Source: Streptomyces sp. MUM 178J
GTDB lineage: Bacteria; Actinomycetota; Actinomycetes; Streptomycetales; Streptomycetaceae
DNA: 64,000 nucleotides
Direction of reading: 5' to 3'
Assembly: GCF_022414575.1 (NCBI RefSeq)
Contig: NZ_JADWYQ010000002.1
Location: 62,001-126,000 of the forward strand
Part shown: piece after piece, positions 51,135 to 59,157 of the stretch
Position numbering within the stretch: position 1 is the first letter of the stretch
Layout of the letters: each line of letters starts with the position of its first letter
Position numbers and translations under genes: made by a program
Notes under the pieces: generated by a model
What the model saw: only the letters and a program-made list of their open reading frames with translations
Told to the model about the DNA's origin: nothing
The model's database searches: none

Positions 51135-54033
51135 GGCCAGCGGGAGCGCGCGTTCGGAGTTCGGCGCGCGGCTGCGCGAGGAACTGCGCGCCTCCGCCGC
51201 CCGCGAGCCGGCCGTCTCCGGGACCCGCCGCGGCTACCGGGCGGCCGCCTGTCTGCTCTCGTGCTTCGATCCTCGGCGGCTCGCCCTGCCCGGCCAGGAA
51301 CGCCCCGACGGGCGTGCGGCGGTGGAGCTGGTGGACGACTGCACGGCGACCGGTGCGCAGGACCGCGTGGAGTGGACGCTGCTCCCCCGCGTCCGGGAGA
51401 CGGCGCTGCGCTCGCTGAGCGGCCCCGGGGAGGCGCTGCAGGCGCTGGAGAGCAACCTGGCCGTACTGCCGGACGAGCCGGGCCCCGAGCACCTCTGCCT
51501 GGCGGCGCTGCGCGGCGGGAAGCTCACGCCGGGAGACGACGCCGAACAGCTGGCCGATCTGCTCCAGGCGGTGCTGTGGCTGCGGCTCATCCCGGGCATG
51601 AGCGGGCTCCCGGAGGTCGGCGGGGTGCGGGCGCGGCTTGAGCGGGCCCGGCTGATGCAGCCCCTGGAGCGGCTGCTGCGCGACCCGTTCGTGGGCCGTG
51701 AGGCCGAGCTGGGCGAACTGCGCGGCTTTGTGGACGGCCGCGCCGGGCGGGCCCCTTCCCCGCCGCTGGTGATCCACGGCCCGGGCGGGGTCGGCAAGTC
51801 CACGCTGCTGGCCGCGTTCCTTCTCGACAGCCTCCGCCGCACCCCCGGCTTTCCGTTCACCTACATCGACTTCGAACGGCCCACGCTCTCCGTGCACGAG
51901 CCGGTCACCCTCATCGCCGAGTCGGCCCGCCAGCTCGGCATCCAGTACCCGGCGTTCCGGGCGGCGTTCGACGCGCTGGAGGACGAGTGCCGGCGCACGG
52001 CCCGCAGTCAGCGGGCGCGCCAGGAGCAGGTCGTCCAGCTGCGGGGGCTGGCCACCACGCGCGCCGGTCCCGGGCGCCGCTCCTCCGAGCAGTTCCAGCT
52101 CTCGGCCGTCGAGGAGGAGACCGAACTGGTCACTCGTACCGCCGAACTGCTGCGTCGAGCCGTCGCGCCCGCCGACCCGCCGTTCGTCCTTGTGATGGAC
52201 TCCTTCGAGGAGGCCCAGTACCGCGCCTCCCCCGCCCTCGGCCGGATGTGGGCGGTCTTCGGGGCGCTCCGGCAGGCCTATCCGCGGCTGCGGGTCATCG
52301 CCTCGGGCCGGGCTCCCGTGGGGCATCCCGCACAGTCAGCGGTGCCGCTGGAGATCGCCCTGGGCGAACTGGACCCGGACTCCGCAGTGGCGCTGCTGGT
52401 GGCCTGCGGGGTGCGTGACGCGGAGGCGGCGCGGCTGCTGGCGGAGCGGGTCGGCGGCCATCCGCTCAGCCTCAAGCTGGCGGCCCGCGCCGCCTTGTCT
52501 GCGCAGGACCGCGGGGAGCGGCTGGACACGCTCATCGGCGGCCTGCCCGCACGGCGGAGGCGCTTCTTCCGCCGCGTCGACCAGATGCTCGTCCAGGGCC
52601 TGCTGTACGAGCGGATCCTGCACCACATCCCGGACGAGGAGGTGCGCAGGCTGGCCCACCCGGGGCTGGTGCTGCGGGTGATCACCCCCGAGATCATCCA
52701 GGAGGTGCTGGCCGTGCCGTGCGGGCTGCGGGTGGACTCTCCCGAGGACGCCCGGCGGCTGTTCGACGCGCTCGCCCGGGTCGATCTGGTGGAGCCCGCG
52801 GGCCCCGACGCCGTACGCCACCGTCCCGATGTGCGCGCCATCATGCTGCGGCTGTCCGGAAGCGACCGCGCCGCCGTGATGCGGGACATCGAGCAGCGGG
52901 CCGTTGCCTACTACGCGGCCCGTGACGGGGTGCAGGCGCGCGCCGAGGAGATCTACCACCGGCTGCGGCTGAACGAGAGCCCGCGAGCCGTGGAGGAGCG
53001 GTGGCTGCCGGGCGTGGAGCGGCTCCTGGTCGGGGCGCAGCAGGAGATGAACCCGCGTGCGGCGGGGCTGATCACGGCGCACCTCGGCGGCGTGGCCCCG
53101 AGGAAGGTGCTGGCCGAGGCGGACCAGGAGGACTGGGAGCGGATCGCGGCCCGCGAGGTGGAGGATCTGCTTGCGCAGGGCTTCGCCGAGGAGGCCCTGG
53201 GACGGCTGGGCGAGCGCCGGCCGTGGACGCCGTGCAGTGCGCTGCACTCGCTGTGGGCGGAGACCCTGAACCGGCTGGGGCGGCGGGCCGAGGCGCGTGC
53301 CGCGGCCTCGGACGCCGTGGCCGAGGCCGGGAAGGCGGGCTGCGCGGGGCGGCAGCTGGAGTTGCTGCTGCTCGCGGCTCGCCTGGACGAGGAGGCGGGT
53401 GAGGTGACGGCCGCGGACCGCGGGCTGCGCGCGGCCGAGGATCTCGCCGTGAGCCTCGGCCAGGACCTGGAGGCGATGGGGGCGCTGCTGGCGCGGGCGC
53501 GGCTGGCCGCCCGGGCCACGGCGGGCGACCGCGAGGCCGATGCGCGGCTCGCCCGGCGGCTGCGGACGCTGCCGGATTCCGCACTGGCCGGTCAGCCGGC
53601 GCTGGTCCGGGCGGTCGCCTCCCAGGTCTATCCGCAGGACCCCGGCGCGCTCGACCATGCGGTGGGTCTGGTGGGGCTGCCCGAGGGCGATGAGGCGCTG
53701 GAGCTGCTGGGCGGCGGAGTGCGTCGGGCTGTCGAGGCGCGGCCGGGGCTGCTGGGCCCCCTGATGGAGGCGCTGGACCGGACCGCGGGGCCGGAAGAGA
53801 CGGACGCGCTGGAAGAGACGGACGCGCCGGAAGGCAAGGGGGAGTCGGAAGGGACGGCGCCGGCGGATGTGACGGACATTCTGCGACTGGCCCGCGAGCG
53901 GGGCACGCTGGACGATCTGGCGCGGCAGCTGCTGGCGCTGCCCGACGACAGCGGGGAGATCGCGGCCGGGGTGGCGGCCGCGATGTGCGCGGGGAGCGAA
54001 GGGGACGGCCCGGCCGGGCCTGGTGGGCCATGA
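51115..54033 (+). CDS. STAND-type NTPase with C-terminal helical repeats
   Basis: 972-residue signal-transducing NTPase. The N-terminus (about 1-190) is a helical region of unknown type. The NTPase (about 192-470) has FVGREAELGELRGF at its entry, Walker A GPGGVGKST at 222-230, Walker B FVLVMDSFE at 357-365, and RVIASGRAPV as a sensor-like strand. A winged-helix-like part and TPR-type repeats follow (about 600-870). An acidic linker (EETDALEETDAPEG) precedes a last helical unit (ILRLARERGTLDDLARQLLA) resembling death-like adaptor helices. The GTG start follows GGAGGGGG and overlaps the upstream ATPase gene; its stop overlaps the protease gene. It is the likely sensor hub of the locus. Confidence 0.85.
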   Translation: MSTGPSEASGSARSEFGARLREELRASAAREPAVSGTRRGYRAAACLLSCFDPRRLALPGQERPDGRAAVELVDDCTATGAQDRVEWTLLPRVRETALRSLSGPGEALQALESNLAVLPDEPGPEHLCLAALRGGKLTPGDDAEQLADLLQAVLWLRLIPGMSGLPEVGGVRARLERARLMQPLERLLRDPFVGREAELGELRGFVDGRAGRAPSPPLVIHGPGGVGKSTLLAAFLLDSLRRTPGFPFTYIDFERPTLSVHEPVTLIAESARQLGIQYPAFRAAFDALEDECRRTARSQRARQEQVVQLRGLATTRAGPGRRSSEQFQLSAVEEETELVTRTAELLRRAVAPADPPFVLVMDSFEEAQYRASPALGRMWAVFGALRQAYPRLRVIASGRAPVGHPAQSAVPLEIALGELDPDSAVALLVACGVRDAEAARLLAERVGGHPLSLKLAARAALSAQDRGERLDTLIGGLPARRRRFFRRVDQMLVQGLLYERILHHIPDEEVRRLAHPGLVLRVITPEIIQEVLAVPCGLRVDSPEDARRLFDALARVDLVEPAGPDAVRHRPDVRAIMLRLSGSDRAAVMRDIEQRAVAYYAARDGVQARAEEIYHRLRLNESPRAVEERWLPGVERLLVGAQQEMNPRAAGLITAHLGGVAPRKVLAEADQEDWERIAAREVEDLLAQGFAEEALGRLGERRPWTPCSALHSLWAETLNRLGRRAEARAAASDAVAEAGKAGCAGRQLELLLLAARLDEEAGEVTAADRGLRAAEDLAVSLGQDLEAMGALLARARLAARATAGDREADARLARRLRTLPDSALAGQPALVRAVASQVYPQDPGALDHAVGLVGLPEGDEALELLGGGVRRAVEARPGLLGPLMEALDRTAGPEETDALEETDAPEGKGESEGTAPADVTDILRLARERGTLDDLARQLLALPDDSGEIAAGVAAAMCAGSEGDGPAGPGGP

Positions 54034-55154
54034 CCGGGTATCTGTCCTCTGCGGAGCTCCTGAGGGTGCGCGACGCGGCGCTGGAGAGCGGGCTCGCCGA
54101 CCCCTCGGTGCGGCCGCTGCTCTTCGACGGCATCCTGCCCAGGTACCGCGGCACACTGCCGCTGCACGCCGCGCCGGGCCGTCAGGTCCACTCGGATCTG
54201 ACGGAGATGAACCGGGTGGAGCGGCTGATCGACGGCTCGGTGCCGTTGGAGATCTGGCTGCGCAACGCCGTGGCGCAGACCGCGGAAGCGGGCCCCGCCG
54301 CCGTGCTGCAGCGGGCGCTGGACGATGTGGCACGGGACGCGGGGGGAGAGCCCGATGTGCTCGCGGGGCGGGAGACGCCCGAGATCAAAGAGCAGGTCAT
54401 CCACCGCGACGACACGGTCCCGTTCGCGTTTCTGCGGGGCGGCGACCTGGCGGGCGCGGCCGTCGCCCGCGTCAGGGTCCCCCCGTACGAGGGCGGGGCG
54501 CCGTTGCAGCCGGGCGGCCATCCGCATGCGGGCACGGGCTGGCTGATCACCCCGGAGCTGCTGGTCACCAACCACCATGTGGTCAACGCCCGTACGTCCA
54601 GCGGCGGCGCCAGGGTCCTCGCGGCGCCGGACGACCTGGCGCTCCAGGCGCGGCACGCGCATGCCCGGTTCGACTACGAGGGCGAGGACAGCGGGTCCGA
54701 GGAGACGCCGGCCGTCGAACTGGCGGCCTCCGACCCGGAACTGGACTACGCGGTGCTGCGGCTGGCCCCCGGTGCGTCGCGGCCGGCGCTGACGCCGGCC
54801 GAGGCCCCGCTGAAGGTCGTCGCCGGCGAGGTGGCCGCCGTCAACATCATTCAGCATCCGGGCGGGCTGCCGAAGCGGGTCGCCCTGCGGAACAACCTCG
54901 TCTACGAGGCGGACGAACGCGATGTGCGGTACTTCACCGACACCCGCGGCGGCTCCTCCGGATCACCGGTCATGACGGACGACTGGAAGGTCGTGGCGCT
55001 GCACCGGGGCACCCGGCGCGTCGAGAACGTGTCCTTCCAGGGCAGGACCACCGCGTTCGTCAACGTCGGAACGCAGATCAGCGCGGTGCTGGCACATCTG
55101 GCGCAGCACGCGCCGGACGTGCACGCCGAGATCCGGGCGGCACGGCGGAACTGA
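54030..55154 (+). CDS. Trypsin-like serine protease with N-terminal adaptor-like domain
   Basis: 374-residue soluble S1-fold protease, start ATG 54030 overlapping the STAND stop (ATGA). Residues about 1-105 form a helical module (LSSAELLRVRDAAL, NRVERLIDGSVPLEIWLRNA) like the effector-associated domains found on conflict-system effectors. The protease domain (about 135-365) has the triad H183 in LVTNHHVV, D239 in ELDYAVLRL and S310 in RGGSSGSPV. There is no signal peptide, so it would cleave intracellular targets, perhaps when recruited by the STAND protein. Adaptor assignment is by pattern only. Confidence 0.85.
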   Translation: MTGYLSSAELLRVRDAALESGLADPSVRPLLFDGILPRYRGTLPLHAAPGRQVHSDLTEMNRVERLIDGSVPLEIWLRNAVAQTAEAGPAAVLQRALDDVARDAGGEPDVLAGRETPEIKEQVIHRDDTVPFAFLRGGDLAGAAVARVRVPPYEGGAPLQPGGHPHAGTGWLITPELLVTNHHVVNARTSSGGARVLAAPDDLALQARHAHARFDYEGEDSGSEETPAVELAASDPELDYAVLRLAPGASRPALTPAEAPLKVVAGEVAAVNIIQHPGGLPKRVALRNNLVYEADERDVRYFTDTRGGSSGSPVMTDDWKVVALHRGTRRVENVSFQGRTTAFVNVGTQISAVLAHLAQHAPDVHAEIRAARRN

Positions 55155-55193
55155 GCAGTCAGCGGTGAGTCGGACATGAGGAGGTCAAGGACC

Positions 55194-56258
55194 ATGGTCA
55201 GGCAGAGCGGATCGCCGGTCGCGGCGACACCCCAGGAGATCTTCGCGGACCCGCGGGAGGTCGCGCGGCGGGTGCGGGAGCGGGTGCTGCAGGAGGTTCC
55301 CGAGTCCTCCCGGCAACTGCACGCCGACGAGGCGCCCGCAGGGCAGATCGCCCATTTCGCGGAGCTGGAGCGGGCGCGGGTGCTGGAGGCGGGGGCGAGC
55401 GGTCTGGACAAGCTCGCCGCCGGTCGGGCCGACGAGATCGGCGACGACGAGTCGTTCGGCATCGAGGCCATCGTGCTGCTCGAGGGCAGGCCCGCGATTC
55501 TGGTGCAGGGCGGGGACTTCCCGGTGCAGCAGGGCGACTGGGCGGTCCTGGAGGACCACCGGGCCGCCATCCGCGCATCGCTGGCGCGCGTCGGCCGGGT
55601 GGAGGTGTCCGGCCATGTGAACCTGGACTGGGTGGGCACCGGGTTTCTCGTCGGCGCCGATGTGATCATGACGAATCGTCATGTCGCGGTGGAGTTCGCC
55701 CGGGGGGACGCCGCGGGGTGGACCTTCCAGCAGGGCGTGAGCGCCGAGCTGGACTTCGCCGAGGAGTTCGGCACGCTGCCGGGGACCGCCTCGCCCACGT
55801 TCGCGGTGACCGAGGTGCTGGGCATCCACCCGGAGGCGGACATGGCGCTGCTGCGGATCGCGCCGCCCGTGAACGGCACCTCGCTGCCGACGCCGCTCGC
55901 CGTGGCGGCGGACGCGCCGGCCGATCTCCCGGGGCGTGCGGTGTACTGCGTGGGCTACCCCGCCTGGGACGGCCGGCGCAACGAACCCGAGTCGATGCGC
56001 AGGATCTTCATGGACGTCTACAACGTCAAACGGCTCCAGCCCGGGACCGCGACCGAACTCGTCCCCGGGCAGAACGTGATGAAGCACGACTGCTCGACTC
56101 TCGGCGGCAACAGCGGCTCGCCGGTCTTCGACCTGACCGACCACCGGGTGCTCGGTCTGCACTTCGGCGGCCGCTACGGCTTCGGCAACTACGCCGTTCC
56201 GCTGTGGCAGTTGACGGACGATCCGCTGCTGGGCCGCGCCGGGGTCAACTTCGTCTGA
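55194..56258 (+). CDS. Second trypsin-like serine protease
   Basis: 354-residue S1-fold protease, 39 bp after the previous one. Triad: H163 in VIMTNRHVAVEF, D216 in PEADMALLRI, S307 in LGGNSGSPVF. The N-terminal ~140 residues differ from those of its neighbour: a charged helical stretch (DPREVARRVRERVLQEVPES) then a small domain (GIEAIVLLEGRPAILVQGGD). No signal peptide. ATG at 55194 follows GAGGAGG; ATG 55176 has no site of its own. The two proteases are not recent duplicates, so they probably have separate targets. It is the last gene of the plus-strand run. Confidence 0.85.
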   Translation: MVRQSGSPVAATPQEIFADPREVARRVRERVLQEVPESSRQLHADEAPAGQIAHFAELERARVLEAGASGLDKLAAGRADEIGDDESFGIEAIVLLEGRPAILVQGGDFPVQQGDWAVLEDHRAAIRASLARVGRVEVSGHVNLDWVGTGFLVGADVIMTNRHVAVEFARGDAAGWTFQQGVSAELDFAEEFGTLPGTASPTFAVTEVLGIHPEADMALLRIAPPVNGTSLPTPLAVAADAPADLPGRAVYCVGYPAWDGRRNEPESMRRIFMDVYNVKRLQPGTATELVPGQNVMKHDCSTLGGNSGSPVFDLTDHRVLGLHFGGRYGFGNYAVPLWQLTDDPLLGRAGVNFV

Positions 56259-56321
56259 GCTCCGCGGCCGGGGCCGACTTCGTCTGAACGCCGTGTGAAC
56301 GCCCTGCGGGGCGGAGGCGAT

Positions 56322-56570
56322 TCACACGATGATCGGCACCGGGTGGACCTCGTCGGCCTTGTGTCCGGCTCGTTCGTGGATGCGCTGCACCGCCTCCGCC
56401 GAGGGCGCCTCTGACAGGCAGTACACCGTCCCGGACTCCGGGTCGGCCCAGGCCCGCTCGAAGTGCACGCCCTCGTCCTTCTCGATCGCGAGGTCGGCCT
56501 CGTGGGCCGCCTTGACCTGCTCGGCGGTGACGCCCTTCATGCCGTGGTGGACGTCCATGTACTTCGCCAT
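56322..56570 (-). CDS. SCO4226-like nickel-binding DUF4242 protein
   Basis: 82-residue ferredoxin-fold protein of the DUF4242 family; Streptomyces coelicolor SCO4226, from this family, is described as a nickel-binding protein. Visible marks are AKYMDVHHGMKGVTAEQVKA at the start, a GVHFERAWADPESGTVYCLS core, and AVQRIHERAGHKADEVHPVP. Several histidines could bind metal. ATG at 56570 follows GGAGG. It converges on the protease operon and is followed upstream by the PP2C genes on the same strand. Confidence 0.85.
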   Translation of the reverse strand: MAKYMDVHHGMKGVTAEQVKAAHEADLAIEKDEGVHFERAWADPESGTVYCLSEAPSAEAVQRIHERAGHKADEVHPVPIIV

Positions 56571-56670
56571 GGTCCAACACCTCCGCGGTGTGCCGTACGG
56601 GTGCCAGGGGGTGTCCCGGGTGTCCCTTCCCTTCCATGCTGCACCCGTACGGCCCACCCTGCGCGGCCGC

Positions 56671-59157
56671 CTACAGCTGCTGCTCGGCCCAGATGGTCTT
56701 GCCTGTCGGCGTGTAGCGGGTGCCCCACTGCTGAGTGAGCTGGGCGATCAGGAACAGACCGCGGCCGCCTTCGTCGTCGCCGGCCGCGCGCCGCAGATGC
56801 GGCGAGGTGTGGCCGGTGTCGGAGACTTCGCAGATCAGTGTGCGGTCGCGGATGAGGCGCACCTGGATGGGGCCCCCGGCGTACCGGATGGCGTTGGTGA
56901 CCAGCTCGCTGACCACCAGTTCGATGGTGAACACATGCTCGTCCAGGCCCCACTCCCCGATCTGGCGTCCGGCCTCTGCACGGGCGAGGGCCACGACCTC
57001 GGGGTCAGGGGCGAGCTCCCATACGGCCACCTGGCGCCGGTCCAGGGTGCGGGTGCGCACCAACAGGAGGGCGGCGTCGTCGTCGACCGCGCCGTCGGGC
57101 AGCAGCCGGGCCACACAGCGGTCGCACAGCGTCTCGAGGGACTCGGCGACGTCGCCGAGGGTCCCGCGCAGCGCGTCCAGGCCGGCCATGGGGTCCCGGC
57201 CGCGGCCCCGGACGAGACCGTCGGTGAACAGCGCGAGGACGCTGCCCTCGGGGAGCTCCATCTCCATGGACTCGAACGGCAGACCGCCCAGGCCGAGCGG
57301 CGGGCCCGCGGGCACGTCGGGGAAGTCGACGACACCGGACTCGGGGTCGACGACCGCGGGCGGCGGATGGCCGGCCCGCGCCATGCGGCACAGCGCGGAG
57401 ACCGGGTCGTAGACGGCGTACAGACAGGTGACTCCGACGGCTTCGTCCTCGGTGAGCTGCTCCCTGAACGTCGGCTGCGGCTCGCCGGCCTCCGGGGAGT
57501 GGTCGGCCGTCTGCACCACGAGGTCGTCGAGGCGGGCCAGCAGTTCGTCGGGGGCGAGGTCGAGCTGGGCCAGCGCGCGGACGCTGGTGCGCAGCCGCCC
57601 CATGGTTGCGGCGGCGGTCAGCCCGTGGCCGACGACGTCGCCGACGACAAGGGCCACGCGGGTGCCGGACAGGGGGATGACGTCGAACCAGTCGCCGCCC
57701 ACCCCGGCCTTGCTGTCCGCGGGCAGATAGCGGTAGGCGAGTTCGGCCGCGGTGAGCCGGGGCAGCCGGCGCGGCAGCAGGCTGCGCTGGAGCAGCAGGG
57801 CGGCGGAGTGCTCGCGGGTGAAGCGTCGGGCGTTGTCCAGACAGACGGCGGTCCGTGCCACCAGTTCGTGTGCGACGGCCAGATCGGCGGTGTCGAAGGG
57901 GCCGGGTTGCCGGGTCCGGGCGAAGGTGACCACCCCGAGGGTGACGCCTTCGGCACGCAGCGGCACGGCCAGCTGGGACGCCGCCGGCGCCGGGGCCCCG
58001 GAGGCGCGGTCGGAGCCGTCAGGGCCGTCAGGGCCGTCAGGGCCGTCAGGGCCGTCAGGGCCGTCGCCCAGATGCTCCAGCACATGGCTGCCGGTGGCCA
58101 GGCTGCGTGCCTGCGGTGCGTCGGGCGGGTACGCGGCGCGCTGCCGGCCGTGGGGTCGTTCGCCGGGGGGCGCGGACGCCGTACGGCCGTGCGTGCCCCA
58201 CACGCGCACCAGACCGGTGGCCGGGACCGGGCCGGGCGGGGGCAGTTCGCCGTCCAGGACGGCTTCGAGGACGTCGACGGCGGCCTCGTCGGCGAAGCCG
58301 GGGACCGCGACGGAGCACAGCTCCTGGGCGGTGCGGTCCATGTCCAGGGTGGTGCCGACGCGCCCTCCGGCCCGTACGAGCAGATCGAGGCGCTGCTGCG
58401 CGAGATAGCGGTCGGTGATGTCCACCGTCTCCTCGCAGACGCCGAGGGTGGCGCCGGACGCGTCCTGGAGCCGGTAGTACGAGCAGGACCAGACGTGGTC
58501 GCGGTCGGGGTCGACGGGCGGCCGGCCGCGGTAGTGGAGTTCGATGACCGGCTCGCCGGTGGCGAGCACCTCCCGCATGACTTCCTCGAGGGTGCCCGCG
58601 CGGCGGGCGGAGAGGACCTCGCCGTGGGTGACCATGTCGTCCGGGCCGATGCCGTGGTAGTCGGCGGGGCCCATCTCCTCGTACAGGGCGGCGTTGGTCC
58701 ACACCACCTTGAGGCGGGTGTCGTAGATGGCCAGGCCGACGGGCGACTGGGTGGCCAGACCCTTGAGCATGGACTGCAGCGCCTCCCACTGCTCGGTCTC
58801 CTCCGCGTCGGCCAGGGCGAGCAGCCGGGTGGGGCCCGCGCCGTGGTGGGCGAGGGGGAGCCGGGCCGCGGCGATGCTCAGGGAGCGGCCGTCGCGGTGG
58901 CGCAGCTGCAGCACCCGGCGGTGGTACGGGGCTCCGGCGGGCAGGTCGGCCAGGGCGTCGCCGTGGGCGTTGTGGGAGGCCAGCAGCGCACCGGCGGGGC
59001 GTCCGAGGATCTCCCGGGGCTCGTATCCGAGCAGTCGCTCGGCGGCCGGACTCCAGCCGACGATCACGCCGTCGTCGTCGAGTACGGCCGTGGCGGCCCG
59101 GGTGATGTCGAGGGGGCCGTGCACGGCGACGTCCTCGGCGGGGTTGACCGTGCTCAT
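56671..59157 (-). CDS. PAS-PAS-GAF-PP2C-HATPase signalling protein
   Basis: 828-residue protein joining an SpoIIE-like phosphatase to an RsbW-type kinase. Order: PAS (about 18-120; GVIVGWSPAAERLLGYEPRE), PAS (about 125-255), GAF (about 265-450), PP2C (about 470-690; GVGGDWFDVI, LVVGDVVGHG, DDDAALLLV), and a C-terminal HATPase_c (about 700-828; VVSELVTNAIRYAGG, GGRGLFLIAQL). Such proteins set the state of anti-anti-sigma factors and may both dephosphorylate and phosphorylate them. The GAF contains a GPD run from a 9-bp DNA repeat. ATG at 59157 follows AGGGGGG and overlaps the upstream PP2C gene stop by four bases. Confidence 0.9.
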   Translation of the reverse strand: MSTVNPAEDVAVHGPLDITRAATAVLDDDGVIVGWSPAAERLLGYEPREILGRPAGALLASHNAHGDALADLPAGAPYHRRVLQLRHRDGRSLSIAAARLPLAHHGAGPTRLLALADAEETEQWEALQSMLKGLATQSPVGLAIYDTRLKVVWTNAALYEEMGPADYHGIGPDDMVTHGEVLSARRAGTLEEVMREVLATGEPVIELHYRGRPPVDPDRDHVWSCSYYRLQDASGATLGVCEETVDITDRYLAQQRLDLLVRAGGRVGTTLDMDRTAQELCSVAVPGFADEAAVDVLEAVLDGELPPPGPVPATGLVRVWGTHGRTASAPPGERPHGRQRAAYPPDAPQARSLATGSHVLEHLGDGPDGPDGPDGPDGPDGSDRASGAPAPAASQLAVPLRAEGVTLGVVTFARTRQPGPFDTADLAVAHELVARTAVCLDNARRFTREHSAALLLQRSLLPRRLPRLTAAELAYRYLPADSKAGVGGDWFDVIPLSGTRVALVVGDVVGHGLTAAATMGRLRTSVRALAQLDLAPDELLARLDDLVVQTADHSPEAGEPQPTFREQLTEDEAVGVTCLYAVYDPVSALCRMARAGHPPPAVVDPESGVVDFPDVPAGPPLGLGGLPFESMEMELPEGSVLALFTDGLVRGRGRDPMAGLDALRGTLGDVAESLETLCDRCVARLLPDGAVDDDAALLLVRTRTLDRRQVAVWELAPDPEVVALARAEAGRQIGEWGLDEHVFTIELVVSELVTNAIRYAGGPIQVRLIRDRTLICEVSDTGHTSPHLRRAAGDDEGGRGLFLIAQLTQQWGTRYTPTGKTIWAEQQL
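58021..58065. repeat. 9-bp tandem repeat in the PP2C-HATPase gene
   Basis: Five perfect AGGGCCGTC units, encoding Gly-Pro-Asp repeats within the GAF region on the minus strand. In-frame copy changes would alter loop length only. Confidence 0.92.

Noticed and set aside
46925..56258. A CRISPR-Cas or classic restriction-modification system
   Set aside because: No Cas, methyltransferase or repeat array is present. The locus similarity is to STAND/caspase/trypsin conflict modules only.
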